Shown in pieces: positions 20,696 to 33,399 of a DNA stretch of 64,000 nt. Origin of the DNA: Actinernus sp. WN-2022. Its lineage: Eukaryota > Cnidaria > Anthozoa > Actiniaria > Actinernidae. The stretch covers positions 147,533,745 to 147,597,744 of the forward strand of contig JAOWCC010001589.1 in the NCBI GenBank assembly GCA_030867875.1. Direction: 5' to 3'. Every line of letters begins with the position of its first letter. Position 1 is the first letter of the stretch. The notes under the pieces are model-generated. The model was not told the DNA's origin. It saw only the letters and a list, made by a program, of their open reading frames with translations, and made no database searches. The translations under genes were made by a program, and so were the position numbers.

Positions 20696-23600
20696 TGGAT
20701 TAAGTTGGAGAAAGAATTGAAGAAAAAAATGAACATCTTCAAAAATGGTCAAATCTGTATTTTTTTGGCCAGAACGGGTAGGCAAAAAATATCAGATTTC
20801 TGACAAAAACTAAAAAACCACTCAATATGCGTCAAAACGATGGCAAACAATCTCCTCGTAGCTTCAGAACACAAATGGATTAAGTTGGAGAAAGAATTGA
20901 AGAAAAAAATCAACATCTTCAAAAATGGTCAAATCTGTATTTTTGGGCCAGACCGGGTAGGCAAAAAATCTCAGATTTCTGACAAAAACTAAAAAAACAC
21001 TCAATATGCTTCAAAATGATGGCAAACAATCTGCTGGTAGCTTGAGAACAGAAATGGAGAAAGAATTGAAGAAAAAAATCAACATCTTCAAAAAAAACAC
21101 TCAAAATGATGGCAAACAATCTCCTGGTAGCTTCAGAACACAAATGAAATAAGTTGGAGAAAGAATAACAAAAATGCATACTTCACATAAAATTTAGAGT
21201 TTCATGTTTGCACTTACCTCAATTTAGGTCTCCCAACACCTAAACTTGCCCAGAACCAAGCCATTCTGTCCACAAGCACTTCACATCTTTATCCTGGTAG
21301 CATCAGAACACCAATGGATTAAGTTGGAGAAAGAAATGAAGAAAAAAATCAACATCTTCAAAAATGGTCAAATCTGTATTTTTTCGACCAGACCGGGTAG
21401 GCAAAAAATTTCAGATTTCTGACAAAAACTAAAAAACCACTCAATATGCTTCAAAAGGTTGGCAAACAATCTCCTGGTAGCTTGAGAACAGAAATGGAGA
21501 AAGAATTGAAGAAAAAAATCAACATCTTCAAAAATGGTCAAATCTGTATTTTTTTCACCAGACCGGGTAGGCAAAAAAATGTCAGATTTCTGACAAAAAC
21601 TAAAAAAACACTCAATATGCTTCAAAACGATGGCAAACAATCTGCTGATAGTTTCCAGACATGAATGGATTAAGTTGGAGAAAGAAATGAAGAAAAAATC
21701 AACATCTTCAAAAATGGTCAAATCTGTATTTTTTTCACCAGACCGGGTAGGCAAAAAATATCAGATTTCTGACAAAAACTAAAAAACAACTCAATATGCT
21801 TCAAAATGATGGCCAACAATCTGCTGATAGTTTCCAAACATGAATGGATTATGTTGGAGAAAGAATTGGAGAAAAATAATCAACATCTTCAAAAATGGTC
21901 AAATCTGTATTTTTTGGACCAGACCGGGTAGGCAAAAATATCAGATTTCTGACAAAAACTAAAAAAACACTCAATATGCTTCAAAATGATGGCAAACAAT
22001 CTGCTGATAGTTAACAGACATGATTGGATTAAGTTGGAGAAAGAATTGAAGAAAAAATCAACATCTTCAAAAATGGTCAAATCTTTATTTTTTGGAACAG
22101 ACCGGGTAGGCGAAAAATCTCAGATTTCTGACAAAAACTAAAAAAACCACTCAAAATGCTTCAAAATGATGGCAAACAATCTCCTGGTAGCTTCAGAACA
22201 CAAATGAAATAAGTTGGAGAAAGAATAACAAAAATGCATACTTCACATAAAATTTAGAGTTTCATGTTTGCACTTACCTCAATTTAGGTCTCCCAACACC
22301 TAAACTTGCCCAGAACCAAGCCATTCTGTCCACAAGCACTTCACATCTTTATCCTGGTAGCATCAGAACACCAATGGATTAAGTTGGAGAAAGAAATGAA
22401 GAAAAAAATCAACATCTTCAAAAATGGTCAAATCTGTATTTTTTTCACCAGACCGGGTAGGCAAAAAATATCAGATTTCTGACAAAAACTAAAAAACCAC
22501 TCAATATGCTTCAAAATGATGGCCAACAATCTGCTGATAGTTTCCAGACATGAATGGATTATGTTGGAGAAAGAATTGGAGAAAAAAATCAACATCTTCA
22601 AAAATGGTCAAATCTGTATTTTTTTCACCAGACCGGGTAGGCAAAAAATATCAGATTTCTGACAAAAACTAAAAAACCACTCAATATGCTTCAAAAGGTT
22701 GGCAAACAATCTCCTGGTAGCTTGAGAACAGAAATGGAGAAAGAATTGAAGAAAAAAATCAACATCTTCAAAAATGGTCAAATCTGTATTTTTTTCACCA
22801 GACCGGGTAGGCAAAAAAATGTCAGATTTCTGACAAAAACTAAAAAAACACTCAATATGCTTCAAAACGATGGCAAACAATCTGCTGATAGTTTCCAGAC
22901 ATGAATGGATTAAGTTGGAGAAAGAAATGAAGAAAAAATCAACATCTTCAAAAATGGTCAAATCTGTATTTTTTTCACCAGACCGGGTAGGCAAAAAATA
23001 TCAGATTTCTGACAAAAACTAAAAAACAACTCAATATGCTTCAAAATGATGGCCAACAATCTGCTGATAGTTTCCAAACATGAATGGATTATGTTGGAGA
23101 AAGAATTGGAGAAAAAACTCAACATCTTCAAAAATGGTCAAATCTGTATTTTTTGGAACAGACCGGGTAGGCGAAAAATCTCAGATTTCTGACAAAAACT
23201 AAAAAACCACTCAAAATGCTTCAAAATGATGGCAAACAATCTCCTGGTAGCTTCAGAACACAAATGAAATAAGTTGGAGAAAGAATAACAAAAATGCATA
23301 CTTCACATAAAATTTAGAGTTTCATGTTTGCACTTACCTCAATTTAGGTCTCCCAACACCTAAACTTGCCCAGAACCAAGCCATTCTGTCCACAAGCACT
23401 TCACATCTTTATCCTGGTAGCATCAGAACACCAATGGATTAAGTTGGAGAAAGAAATGAAGAAAAAAATCAACATCTTCAAAAATGGTCAAATCTGTATT
23501 TTTTGGACCAGACCGGGTAGGCAAAAATATCAGATTTCTGACAAAAACTAAAAAAACACTCAATATGCTTCAAAATGATGGCAAACAATCTGCTGATAGT

Positions 23601-23890
23601 TAACAGACATGATTGGATTAAGTTGGAGAAAGAATTGAAGAAAAAATCAACATCTTCAAAAATGGTCAAATCTGTATTTTTTGGAACAGACCGGGTAGGC
23701 GAAAAATCTCAGATTTCTGACAAAAACTAAAAAACCACTCAAAATGCTTCAAAATGATGGCAAACAATCTGCTGATAGTTAACAGACATGATTGGATTAA
23801 GTTGGAGAAAGAATTGAAGAAAAAATCAACATCTTCAAAAATGGTCAAATCTGTATTTTTTGGAACAGACCGGGTAGGCAAAAAATATCA

Positions 23891-24240
23891 GATTTCTGAC
23901 AAAAACTAAAAAACCACTCAAAATGCTTCAAAATGATGGCAAACAATCTCCTTGTAGCTTCAGAACACAAATGAAATAAGTTGGAGAAAGAATAACAAAA
24001 ATGCATACTTCACATAAAATTTAGAGTTTCATGTTTGCACTTACCTCAATTTAGGTCTCCCAACACCTAAACTTGCCCAGAACCAAGCCATTCTGTCCAC
24101 AAGCACTTCACATCTTTATCCTGGTAGCATCAGAACACCAATGGATTAAGTTGGAGAAAGAAATGAAGAAATAAATCAAAATCTTCAAAAATGGTCAAAT
24201 CTGTATTTTTTGGACCAGACCGGGTAGGCAAAAAATATCA
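23891..24240 (+). repeat. Exemplar 350-bp C unit (monomer plus spacer)
   Basis: GATTTCTGAC recurs at 23891, 24241 and 24591, a period of 350 bp. The unit is a monomer in which, after AGAACACAAATG, a foreign spacer of about 165 bp is present, from AAATAAGTTGGAGAAAGAAT to CATCAGAACACCAATG. The spacer includes TTTGCACTTACCTCAATTTA and CCCAACACCTAAACTTGCCC. The direct repeat TGGTAGC(T/A)TCAGAACAC on both sides of the spacer suggests how it was captured or duplicated. On the minus strand the spacer contains GAGGTAAGTG, a strong 5' splice-donor match. Confidence 0.85.
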
Positions 24241-26459
24241 GATTTCTGACAAAAACTAAAAAACCACTCAAAATGCTTCAAAATGATGGCAAACAATCTC
24301 CTTGTAGCTTCAGAACACAAATGAAATAAGTTGGAGAAAGAATAACAAAAATGCATACTTCACATAAAATTTAGAGTTTCATGTTTGCACTTACCTCAAT
24401 TTAGGTCTCCCAACACCTAAACTTGCCCAGAACCAAGCCATTCTGTCCACAAGCACTTCACATCTTTATCCTGGTAGCATCAGAACACCAATGGATTAAG
24501 TTGGAGAAAGAAATGAAGAAAAAAATCAACATCTTCAAAAATGGTCAAATCTGTATTTTTTTCACCAGACCGGGTAGGCAAAAAATATCAGATTTCTGAC
24601 AAAAACTAAAAAACCACTCAATATGCTTCAAAATGATGGCCAACAATCTGCTGATAGTTTCCAGACATGAATGGATTATGTTGGAGAAAGAATTGGAGAA
24701 AAAAATCAACATCTTCAAAAATGGTCAAATCTGTATTTTTTTCACCAGACCGGGTAGGCAAAAAATATCAGATTTCTGACAAAAACTAAAAAACCACTCA
24801 ATATGCTTCAAAAGGTTGGCAAACAATCTCCTGGTAGCTTGAGAACAGAAATGGAGAAAGAATTGAAGAAAAAAATCAACATCTTCAAAAATGGTCAAAT
24901 CTGTATTTTTTTCACCAGACCGGGTAGGCAAAAAAATGTCAGATTTCTGACAAAAACTAAAAAAACACTCAATATGCTTCAAAACGATGGCAAACAATCT
25001 GCTGATAGTTTCCAGACATGAATGGATTAAGTTGGAGAAAGAAATGAAGAAAAAATCAACATCTTCAAAAATGGTCAAATCTGTATTTTTTTCACCAGAC
25101 CGGGTAGGCAAAAATATCAGATTTCTGACAAAAACTAAAAAACAACTCAATATGCTTCAAAATGATGGCCAACAATCTGCTGATAGTTTCCAAACATGAA
25201 TGGATTATGTTGGAGAAAGAATTGGAGAAAAAAAATCAACATCTTCAAAAATGGTCAAATCTGTATTTTTTGGACCAGACCGGGTAGGCAAAAATATCAG
25301 ATTTCTGACAAAAACTAAAAAAACACTCAATATGCTTCAAAATGATGGCAAACAATCTGCTGATAGTTAACAGACATGATTGGATTAAGTTGGAGAAAGA
25401 ATTGAAGAAAAAATCAACATCTTCAAAAATGGTCAAATCTGTATTTTTTGGAACAGACCGGGTAGGCGAAAAATCTCAGATTTCTGACAAAAACTAAAAA
25501 ACCACTCAAAATGCTTCAAAATGATGGCAAACAATCTCCTGGTAGCTTCAGAACACAAATGAAATAAGTTGGAGAAAGAATAACAAAAATGCATACTTCA
25601 CATAAAATTTAGAGTTTCATGTTTGCACTTACCTCAATTAAGTCTCCCAACACCTAAACTTGCCCAGAACCAAGCCATTCTGTCCACAAGCACTTCACAT
25701 CTTTATCCTGGTAGCATCAGAACACCAATGGATTAAGTTGGAGAAAGAAATGAAGAAAAAAATCAACATCTTCAAAAATGGTCAAATCTGTATTTTTTGG
25801 ACCAGACCGGGTAGGCAAAAATATCAGATTTCTGACAAAAACTAAAAAAACACTCAATATGCTTCAAAATGATGGCAAACAATCTGCTGATAGTTAACAG
25901 ACATGATTGGATTAAGTTGGAGAAAGAATTGAAGAAAAAATCAACATCTTCAAAAATGGTCAAATCTGTATTTTTTGGAACAGACCGGGTAGGCGAAAAA
26001 TCTCAGATTTCTGACAAAAACTAAAAAACCACTCAAAATGCTTCAAAATGATGGCAAACAATCTGCTGATAGTTAACAGACATGATTGGATTAAGTTGGA
26101 GAAAGAATTGAAGAAAAAATCAACATCTTCAAAAATGGTCAAATCTGTATTTTTTGGAACAGACCGGGTAGGCAAAAAATATCAGATTTCTGACAAAAAC
26201 TAAAAAACCACTCAAAATGCTTCAAAATGATGGCAAACAATCTCCTTGTAGCTTCAGAACACAAATGAAATAAGTTGGAGAAAGAATAACAAAAATGCAT
26301 ACTTCACATAAAATTTAGAGTTTCATGTTTGCACTTACCTCAATTTAGGTCTCCCAACACCTAAACTTGCCCAGAACCAAGCCATTCTGTCCACAAGCAC
26401 TTCACATCTTTATCCTGGTAGCATCAGAACACCAATGGATTAAGTTGGAGAAAGAAATG

Positions 26460-29280
26460 AAGAAATAAATCAAAATCTTCAAAAATGGTCAAATCTGTAT
26501 TTTTTGGACCAGACCGGGTAGGCAAAAAATATCAGATTTCTGACAAAAACTAAAAAACCACTCAAAATGCTTCAAAATGATGGCAAACAATCTCCTTGTA
26601 GCTTCAGAACACAAATGAAATAAGTTGGAGAAAGAATAACAAAAATGCATACTTCACATAAAATTTAGAGTTTCATGTTTGCACTTACCTCAATTTAGGT
26701 CTCCCAACACCTAAACTTGCCCAGAACCAAGCCATTCTGTCCACAAGCACTTCACATCTTTATCCTGGTAGCATCAGAACACCAATGGATTAAGTTGGAG
26801 AAAGAAATGAAGAAAAAAATCACCATCTTCAAAAATGGTCAAATCTGTATTTTTTGGACCAGACCGGGTAGGCAAAAAATATCAGATTTCTGACAAAAAC
26901 TAAAAAACCACTCAATATGCTTCAAAATGATGGCCAACAATCTGCTGATAGTTAACAGACATGATTGGATTAAGTTGGAGAAAGAAATGAAGAAAAAAAT
27001 GAACATCTTCAAAAATGGTCAAATCTGTATTTTTTTCACCAGACCGGGTAGGCAAAAAATATCAGATTTCTGACAAAAACTAAAAAACCACTCAATATGC
27101 TTCAAAATGATGGCCAACAATCTGCTGATAGTTTCCAGACATGAATGGATTATGTTGGAGAAAAAAATCAACATCTTCAAAAATGGTCAAATCTGTATTT
27201 TTTTCACCAGACCGGGTAGGCAAAAAATATCAGATTTCTGACAAAAACTAAAAAACCACTCAATATGCTTCAAAATGTTGGCAAACAATCTCCTGGTAGC
27301 TTGAGAACACAAATGGAGAAAGAATTGAAGAAAAAAATCAACATCTTCAAAAATGGTCAAATCTGTATTTTTTGGACCAGACCGGGTAGGCAAAAAATAT
27401 CAGATTTCTGACAAAAACTAAAAAACCACTCAATATGCTTCAAAACGATGGCAAACAATCTGCTGATAGTTAACAGACATGATTGGATTAAGTTGGAGAA
27501 AGAAATGAAGAAAAAAATCAACATCTTCAAAAATGGTCAAATCTGTATTTTTTGGACCAGACCGGGTAGGCAAAAAATCTCAGATTTCTGACAAAAACTA
27601 AAAAACCACTCAAAATGCTTCAAAATGATGGCAAACAATCTCCTGGTAGCTTCAGAACACAAATGAAATAAGTTGGAGAAAGAATAACAAAAATGCATAC
27701 TTCACATAAAATTTAGAGTTTCATGTTTGCACTTACCTCAATTTAGGTCTCCCAACACCTAAACTTGCCCAGAACCAAGCCATTCTGCCCACAAGCACTT
27801 CACATCTTTATCCTGGTAGCATCAGAACACCAATGGATTAAGTTGGAGAAAGAAATGAAGAAATAAATCAACATCTTCAAAAATGGTCAAATCTGTATTT
27901 TTTGGACCAGACCGGGTAGGCAAAAAATCTCAGATTTCTGACAAAAACTAAAAAACCACTCAAAATGCTTCAAAATGATGGCAAACAATCTCCTGGTAGC
28001 TTCAGAACACAAATGAAATAAGTTGGAGAAAGAATAACAAAAATGCATACTTCACATAAAATTTAGAGTTTCATGTTTGCACTTACCTCAATTTAGGTCT
28101 CCCAACACCTAAACTTGCCCAGAACCAAGCCATTCTGTCCACAAGCACTTCACATCTTTATCCTGGTAGCATCAGAACACCAATGGATTAAGTTGGAGAA
28201 AGAAATGAAGAAATAAATCAAAATCTTCAAAAATGGTCAAATCTGTATTTTTTGGACCAGACCGGGTAGGCAAAAAATATCAGATTTCTGACAAAAACTA
28301 AAAAACCACTCAAAATGCTTCAAAATGATGGCAAACAATCTCCTTGTAGCTTCAGAACACAAATGAAATAAGTTGGAGAAAGAATAACAAAAATGCATAC
28401 TTCACATAAAATTTAGAGTTTCATGTTTGCACTTACCTCAATTTAGGTCTCCCAACACCTAAACTTGCCCAGAACCAAGCCATTCTGTCCACAAGCACTT
28501 CACATCTTTATCCTGGTAGCATCAGAACACCAATGGATTAAGTTGGAGAAAGAAATGAAGAAAAAAATCACCATCTTCAAAAATGGTCAAATCTGTATTT
28601 TTTGGACCAGACCGGGTAGGCAAAAAATATCAGATTTCTGACAAAAACTAAAAAACCACTCAATATGCTTCAAAATGATGGCCAACAATCTGCTGATAGT
28701 TAACAGACATGATTGGATTAAGTTGGAGAAAGAAATGAAGAAAAAAATGAACATCTTCAAAAATGGTCAAATCTGTATTTTTTTCACCAGACCGGGTAGG
28801 CAAAAAATATCAGATTTCTGACAAAAACTAAAAAACCACTCAATATGCTTCAAAATGATGGCCAACAATCTGCTGATAGTTTCCAGACATGAATGGATTA
28901 TGTTGGAGAAAAAAATCAACATCTTCAAAAATGGTCAAATCTGTATTTTTTTCACCAGACCGGGTAGGCAAAAAATATCAGATTTCTGACAAAAACTAAA
29001 AAACCACTCAATATGCTTCAAAATGTTGGCAAACAATCTCCTGGTAGCTTGAGAACACAAATGGAGAAAGAATTGAAGAAAAAAATCAACATCTTCAAAA
29101 ATGGTCAAATCTGTATTTTTTGGACCAGACCGGGTAGGCAAAAAATATCAGATTTCTGACAAAAACTAAAAAACCACTCAATATGCTTCAAAACGATGGC
29201 AAACAATCTGCTGATAGTTAACAGACATGATTGGATTAAGTTGGAGAAAGAAATGAAGAAAAAAATCAACATCTTCAAAA
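26460..29280. repeat. Duplicated block, offset about 1,748 bp
   Basis: The segment from about 26.46 kb recurs about 1,748 bp later: the rare variant ATCACCATCTTC is near 26819 and 28567, and the same 68-codon frames lie at 27187 and 28935. A separate overlapping duplication, marked by the rare TTCTGCCCACAAGC near 27783 and 29791, has an offset of about 2,008 bp. Different duplications are therefore nested. Confidence 0.7.
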
Positions 29281-32200
29281 ATGGTCAAATCTGTATTTTT
29301 TGGACCAGACCGGGTAGGCAAAAAATATCAGATTTCTCACAAAAACTAAAAAACCACTCAACATGCTTCAAAAGGTTGGCAAACAATCTCCTGGTAGCTT
29401 GAGAACAGAAATGGAGAAAGAATTGAAGAAAAAACTCAACATCTTCAAAAATGGTCAAATCTGTATTTTTTTCACCAGACCGGGTAGGCAAAAAATATCA
29501 GATTTCTGACAAAAACTAAAAAACCACTCAATATGCTTCAAAAGGTTGGCAAACAATCTCCTGGTAGCTTGAGAACAGAAATGGAGAAAGAATTGAAGAA
29601 AAAAATCAACATCTTCAAAAAAAACACTCAAAATGATGGCAAACAATCTCCTGGTAGCTTCAGAACACAAATGAAATAAGTTGGAGAAAGAATAACAAAA
29701 ATGCATACTTCACATAAAATTTAGAGTTTCATGTTTGCACTTACCTCAATTTAGGTCTCCCAACACCTAAACTTGCCCAGAACCAAGCCATTCTGCCCAC
29801 AAGCACTTCACATCTTTATCCTGGTAGCATCAGAACACCAATGGATTAAGTTGGAGAAAGAAATGAAGAAATAAATCAACATCTTCAAAAATGGTCAAAT
29901 CTGTATTTTTTGGACCAGACCGGGTAGGCAAAAAATCTCAGATTTCTGACAAAAACTAAAAAACCACTCAAAATGCTTCAAAATGATGGCAAACAATCTC
30001 CTGGTAGCTTCAGAACACAAATGAAATAAGTTGGAGAAAGAATAACAAAAATGCATACTTCACATAAAATTTAGAGTTTCATGTTTGCACTTACCTCAAT
30101 TTAGGTCTCCCAACACCTAAACTTGCCCAGAACCAAGCCATTCTGTCCACAAGCACTTCACATCTTTATCCTGGTAGCATCAGAACACCAATGGATTAAG
30201 TTGGAGAAAGAAATGAAGAAATAAATCAAAATCTTCAAAAATGGTCAAATCTGTATTTTTTGGACCAGACCGGGTAGGCAAAAAATATCAGATTTCTGAC
30301 AAAAACTAAAAAACCACTCAAAATGCTTCAAAATGATGGCAAACAATCTCCTTGTAGCTTCAGAACACAAATGAAATAAGTTGGAGAAAGAATAACAAAA
30401 ATGCATACTTCACATAAAATTTAGAGTTTCATGTTTGCACTTACCTCAATTTAGGTCTCCCAACACCTAAACTTGCCCAGAACCAAGCCATTCTGTCCAC
30501 AAGCACTTCACATCTTTATCCTGGTAGCATCAGAACACCAATGGATTAAGTTGGAGAAAGAAATGAAGAAAAAAATCAACATCTTCAAAAATGGTCAAAT
30601 CTGTATTTTTTGGACCAGACCGGGTAGGCAAAAAATATCAGATTTCTGACAAAAACTAAAAAACCACTCAATATGCTTCAAAATGATGGCCAACAATCTG
30701 CTGATAGTTTCCAGACATGAATGGATTATGTTGGAGAAAGAATTGGAGAAAAAAATCAACATCTTCAAAAATGGTCAAATCTGTATTTTTTGGACCAGAC
30801 CGGGTAGGCAAAAAATATCAGATTTCTGACAAAAACTAAAAAACCACTCAATATGCTTCAAAAGGTTGGCAAACAATCTCCTAGTAGCTTGAGAACAGAA
30901 ATGGAGAAAGAATTGAAGAAAAAAATCAACATCTTCAAAAATGGTCAAATCTGTATTTTTTGGACCAGACCGGGTAGGCAAAAAATATCAGATTTCTGAC
31001 AAAAACTAAAAAACCACTCAATATGCTTCAAAACGATGGCAAACAATCTGCTGATAGTTAACAGACATGATTGGATTAAGTTGGAGAAAGAAATGAAGAA
31101 AAAAATCAACATCTTCGAAAATGGTCAAATCTGTATTTTTTTGACCAGACCGGGTAGGCAAAAAACGTCAGATTTCTGACAAAAACTAAAAAAAACTCAA
31201 TATGCTTCAAAATGATGGCAAACAATCTGCTGATAGTTAACAGACATGATTGGATTAAGTTGGAGAAAGAAATGAAGAAAAAAATCAACATCTTCAAAAA
31301 TGGTCAAATCTGTATTTTTTTGACCAGACCGGGTAGGCAAAAAATATCAGATTTCTGACAAAAACTAAAAAACAACTCAATATGCTTCAAAAGGATGGCC
31401 AACAATCTGCTGATAGTTTCCAGACATGAATGGATTATGTTGGAGAAAGAATTGGAGAAAAAAAATCAACATCTTCAAAAATGGTCAAATCTGTATTTTT
31501 TGGACCAGACCGGGTAGGCAAAAATATCAGATTTCTGACAAAAACTAAAAAAACACTCAATATGCTTCAAAATGATGGCAAACAATCTGCTGATAGTTAA
31601 CAGACATGATTGGATTAAGTTGGAGAAAGAAATGAAGAAAAAATCAACATCTTCAAAAATGGTCAAATCTGTATTTTTTGGACCAGACCGGGTAGGCAAA
31701 AAATCTCAGATTTCTGACAAAAACTAAAAAACCACTCAAAATGCTTCAAAATGATGGCAAACAATCTCCTGGTAGCTTCAGAACACAAATGAAATAAGTT
31801 GGAGAAAGAATAACAAAAATGCATACTTCACATAAAATTTAGAGTTTCATGTTTGCACTTACCTCAATTTAGGTCTCCCAACACCTAAACTTGCCCAGAA
31901 CCAAGCCATTCTGTCCACAAGCACTTCACATCTTTATCCTGGTAGCATCAGAACACCAATGGATTAAGTTGGAGAAAGAAATGAAGAAAAAAATCAACAT
32001 CTTCAAAAATGGTCAAATCTGTATTTTTTTCACCAGACCGGGTAGGCAAAAAATATCAGATTTCTGACAAAAACTAAAAAACCACTCAATATGCTTCAAA
32101 ATGATGGCCAACAATCTGCTGATAGTTTCCAGACATGAATGGATTATGTTGGAGAAAAAAATCAACATCTTCAAAAATGGTCAAATCTGTATTTTTTTCA

Positions 32201-33100
32201 CCAGACCGGGTAGGCAAAAAATATCAGATTTCTGACAAAAACTAAAAAACCACTCAATATGCTTCAAAATGTTGGCAAACAATCTCCTGGTAGCTTGAGA
32301 ACACAAATGGAGAAAGAATTGAAGAAAAAATCAACATCTTCAAAAATGGTCAAATCTGTATTTTTTTCACCAGACCGGGTAGGCAAAAAATATCAGATTT
32401 CTGACAAAAACTAAAAAACCACTCAATATGCTTCAAAACGATGGCAAACAATCTGCTGATAGTTAACAGACATGATTGGATTAAGTTGGAGAAAGAAATG
32501 AAGAAAAAAATCAACATCTTCAAAAATGGTCAAATCTGTATTTTTTGGACTAGACCGGGTAGGCAAAAAATATCAGATTTCTCACAAAAACTAAAAAACC
32601 ACTCAACATGCTTCAAAAGGTTGGCAAACAATCTCCTGGTAGCTTGAGAACAGAAATGGAGAAAGAATTGAAGAAAAAACTCAACATCTTCAAAAATGGT
32701 CAAATCTGTATTTTTTTCACCAGACCGGGTAGGCAAAAAATCTCAGATTTCTGACAAAAACTAAAAAACCACTCAATATGCTTCAAAAGGTTGGCAAACA
32801 ATCTCCTGGTAGCTTGAGAACAGAAATGGAGAAAGAATTGAAGAAAAAAATCAACATCTTCAAAAAAAACACTCAAAATGATGGCAAACAATCTCCTGGT
32901 AGCTTCAGAACACAAATGAAATAAGTTGGAGAAAGAATAACAAAAATGCATACTTCACATAAAATTTAGAGTTTCATGTTTGCACTTACCTCAATTTAGG
33001 TCTCCCAACACCTAAACTTGCCCAGAACCAAGCCATTCTGTCCACAAGCACTTCACATCTTTATCCTGGTAGCATCAGAACACCAATGGATTAAGTTGGA
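29190..33100. repeat. Duplicated block, offset 3,245 bp
   Basis: The rare variant TTTCTCACAAAAACT (TGA lost) with CAACATGCTTC occurs near 29334 and 32579. Corresponding frames at 29196 and 32441, and at 29285 and 32530, all share the 3,245-bp offset. Both copies lead into the A-tract deletion form and then a spacer. Confidence 0.7.
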
Positions 33101-33399
33101 GAAAGAAATGAACAAATAAATCAACATCTTCAAAAATGGTCAAATCTGTATTTTTTGGAACAGACCGGGTAGGCAAAAAATCTCAGATTTCTGACAAAAA
33201 CTAAAAAACCACTCAAAATGCTTCAAAATGATGGCAAACAATCTCCTGGTAGCTTCAGAACACAAATGAAATAAGTTGGAGAAAGAATAACAAAAATGCA
33301 TACTTCACATAAAATTTAGAGTTTCATGTTTGCACTTACCTCAATTTAGGTCTCCCAACACCTAAACTTGCCCAGAACCAAGCCATTCTGTCCACAAGC

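Larger units (their letters stand above)
14876..25030. repeat. Tandem pair of about 5-kb higher-order blocks (offset 5,165 then 4,986)
   Basis: A rare marker, CAACATGGTCAAATCATGA (near 14907), recurs near 20072, an offset of 5,165. The same offset holds for the doubled spacer (15215 and 20380) and for many positions up to about 23.1 kb. There the second block lacks about one A monomer and the offset drops to 4,986 as far as about 25.0 kb. Inside each block is a further internal duplication of 1,240 bp (for example 16203-16589 and 17443-17829). Near-identity over kilobases points to recent segmental duplication. Confidence 0.8.
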
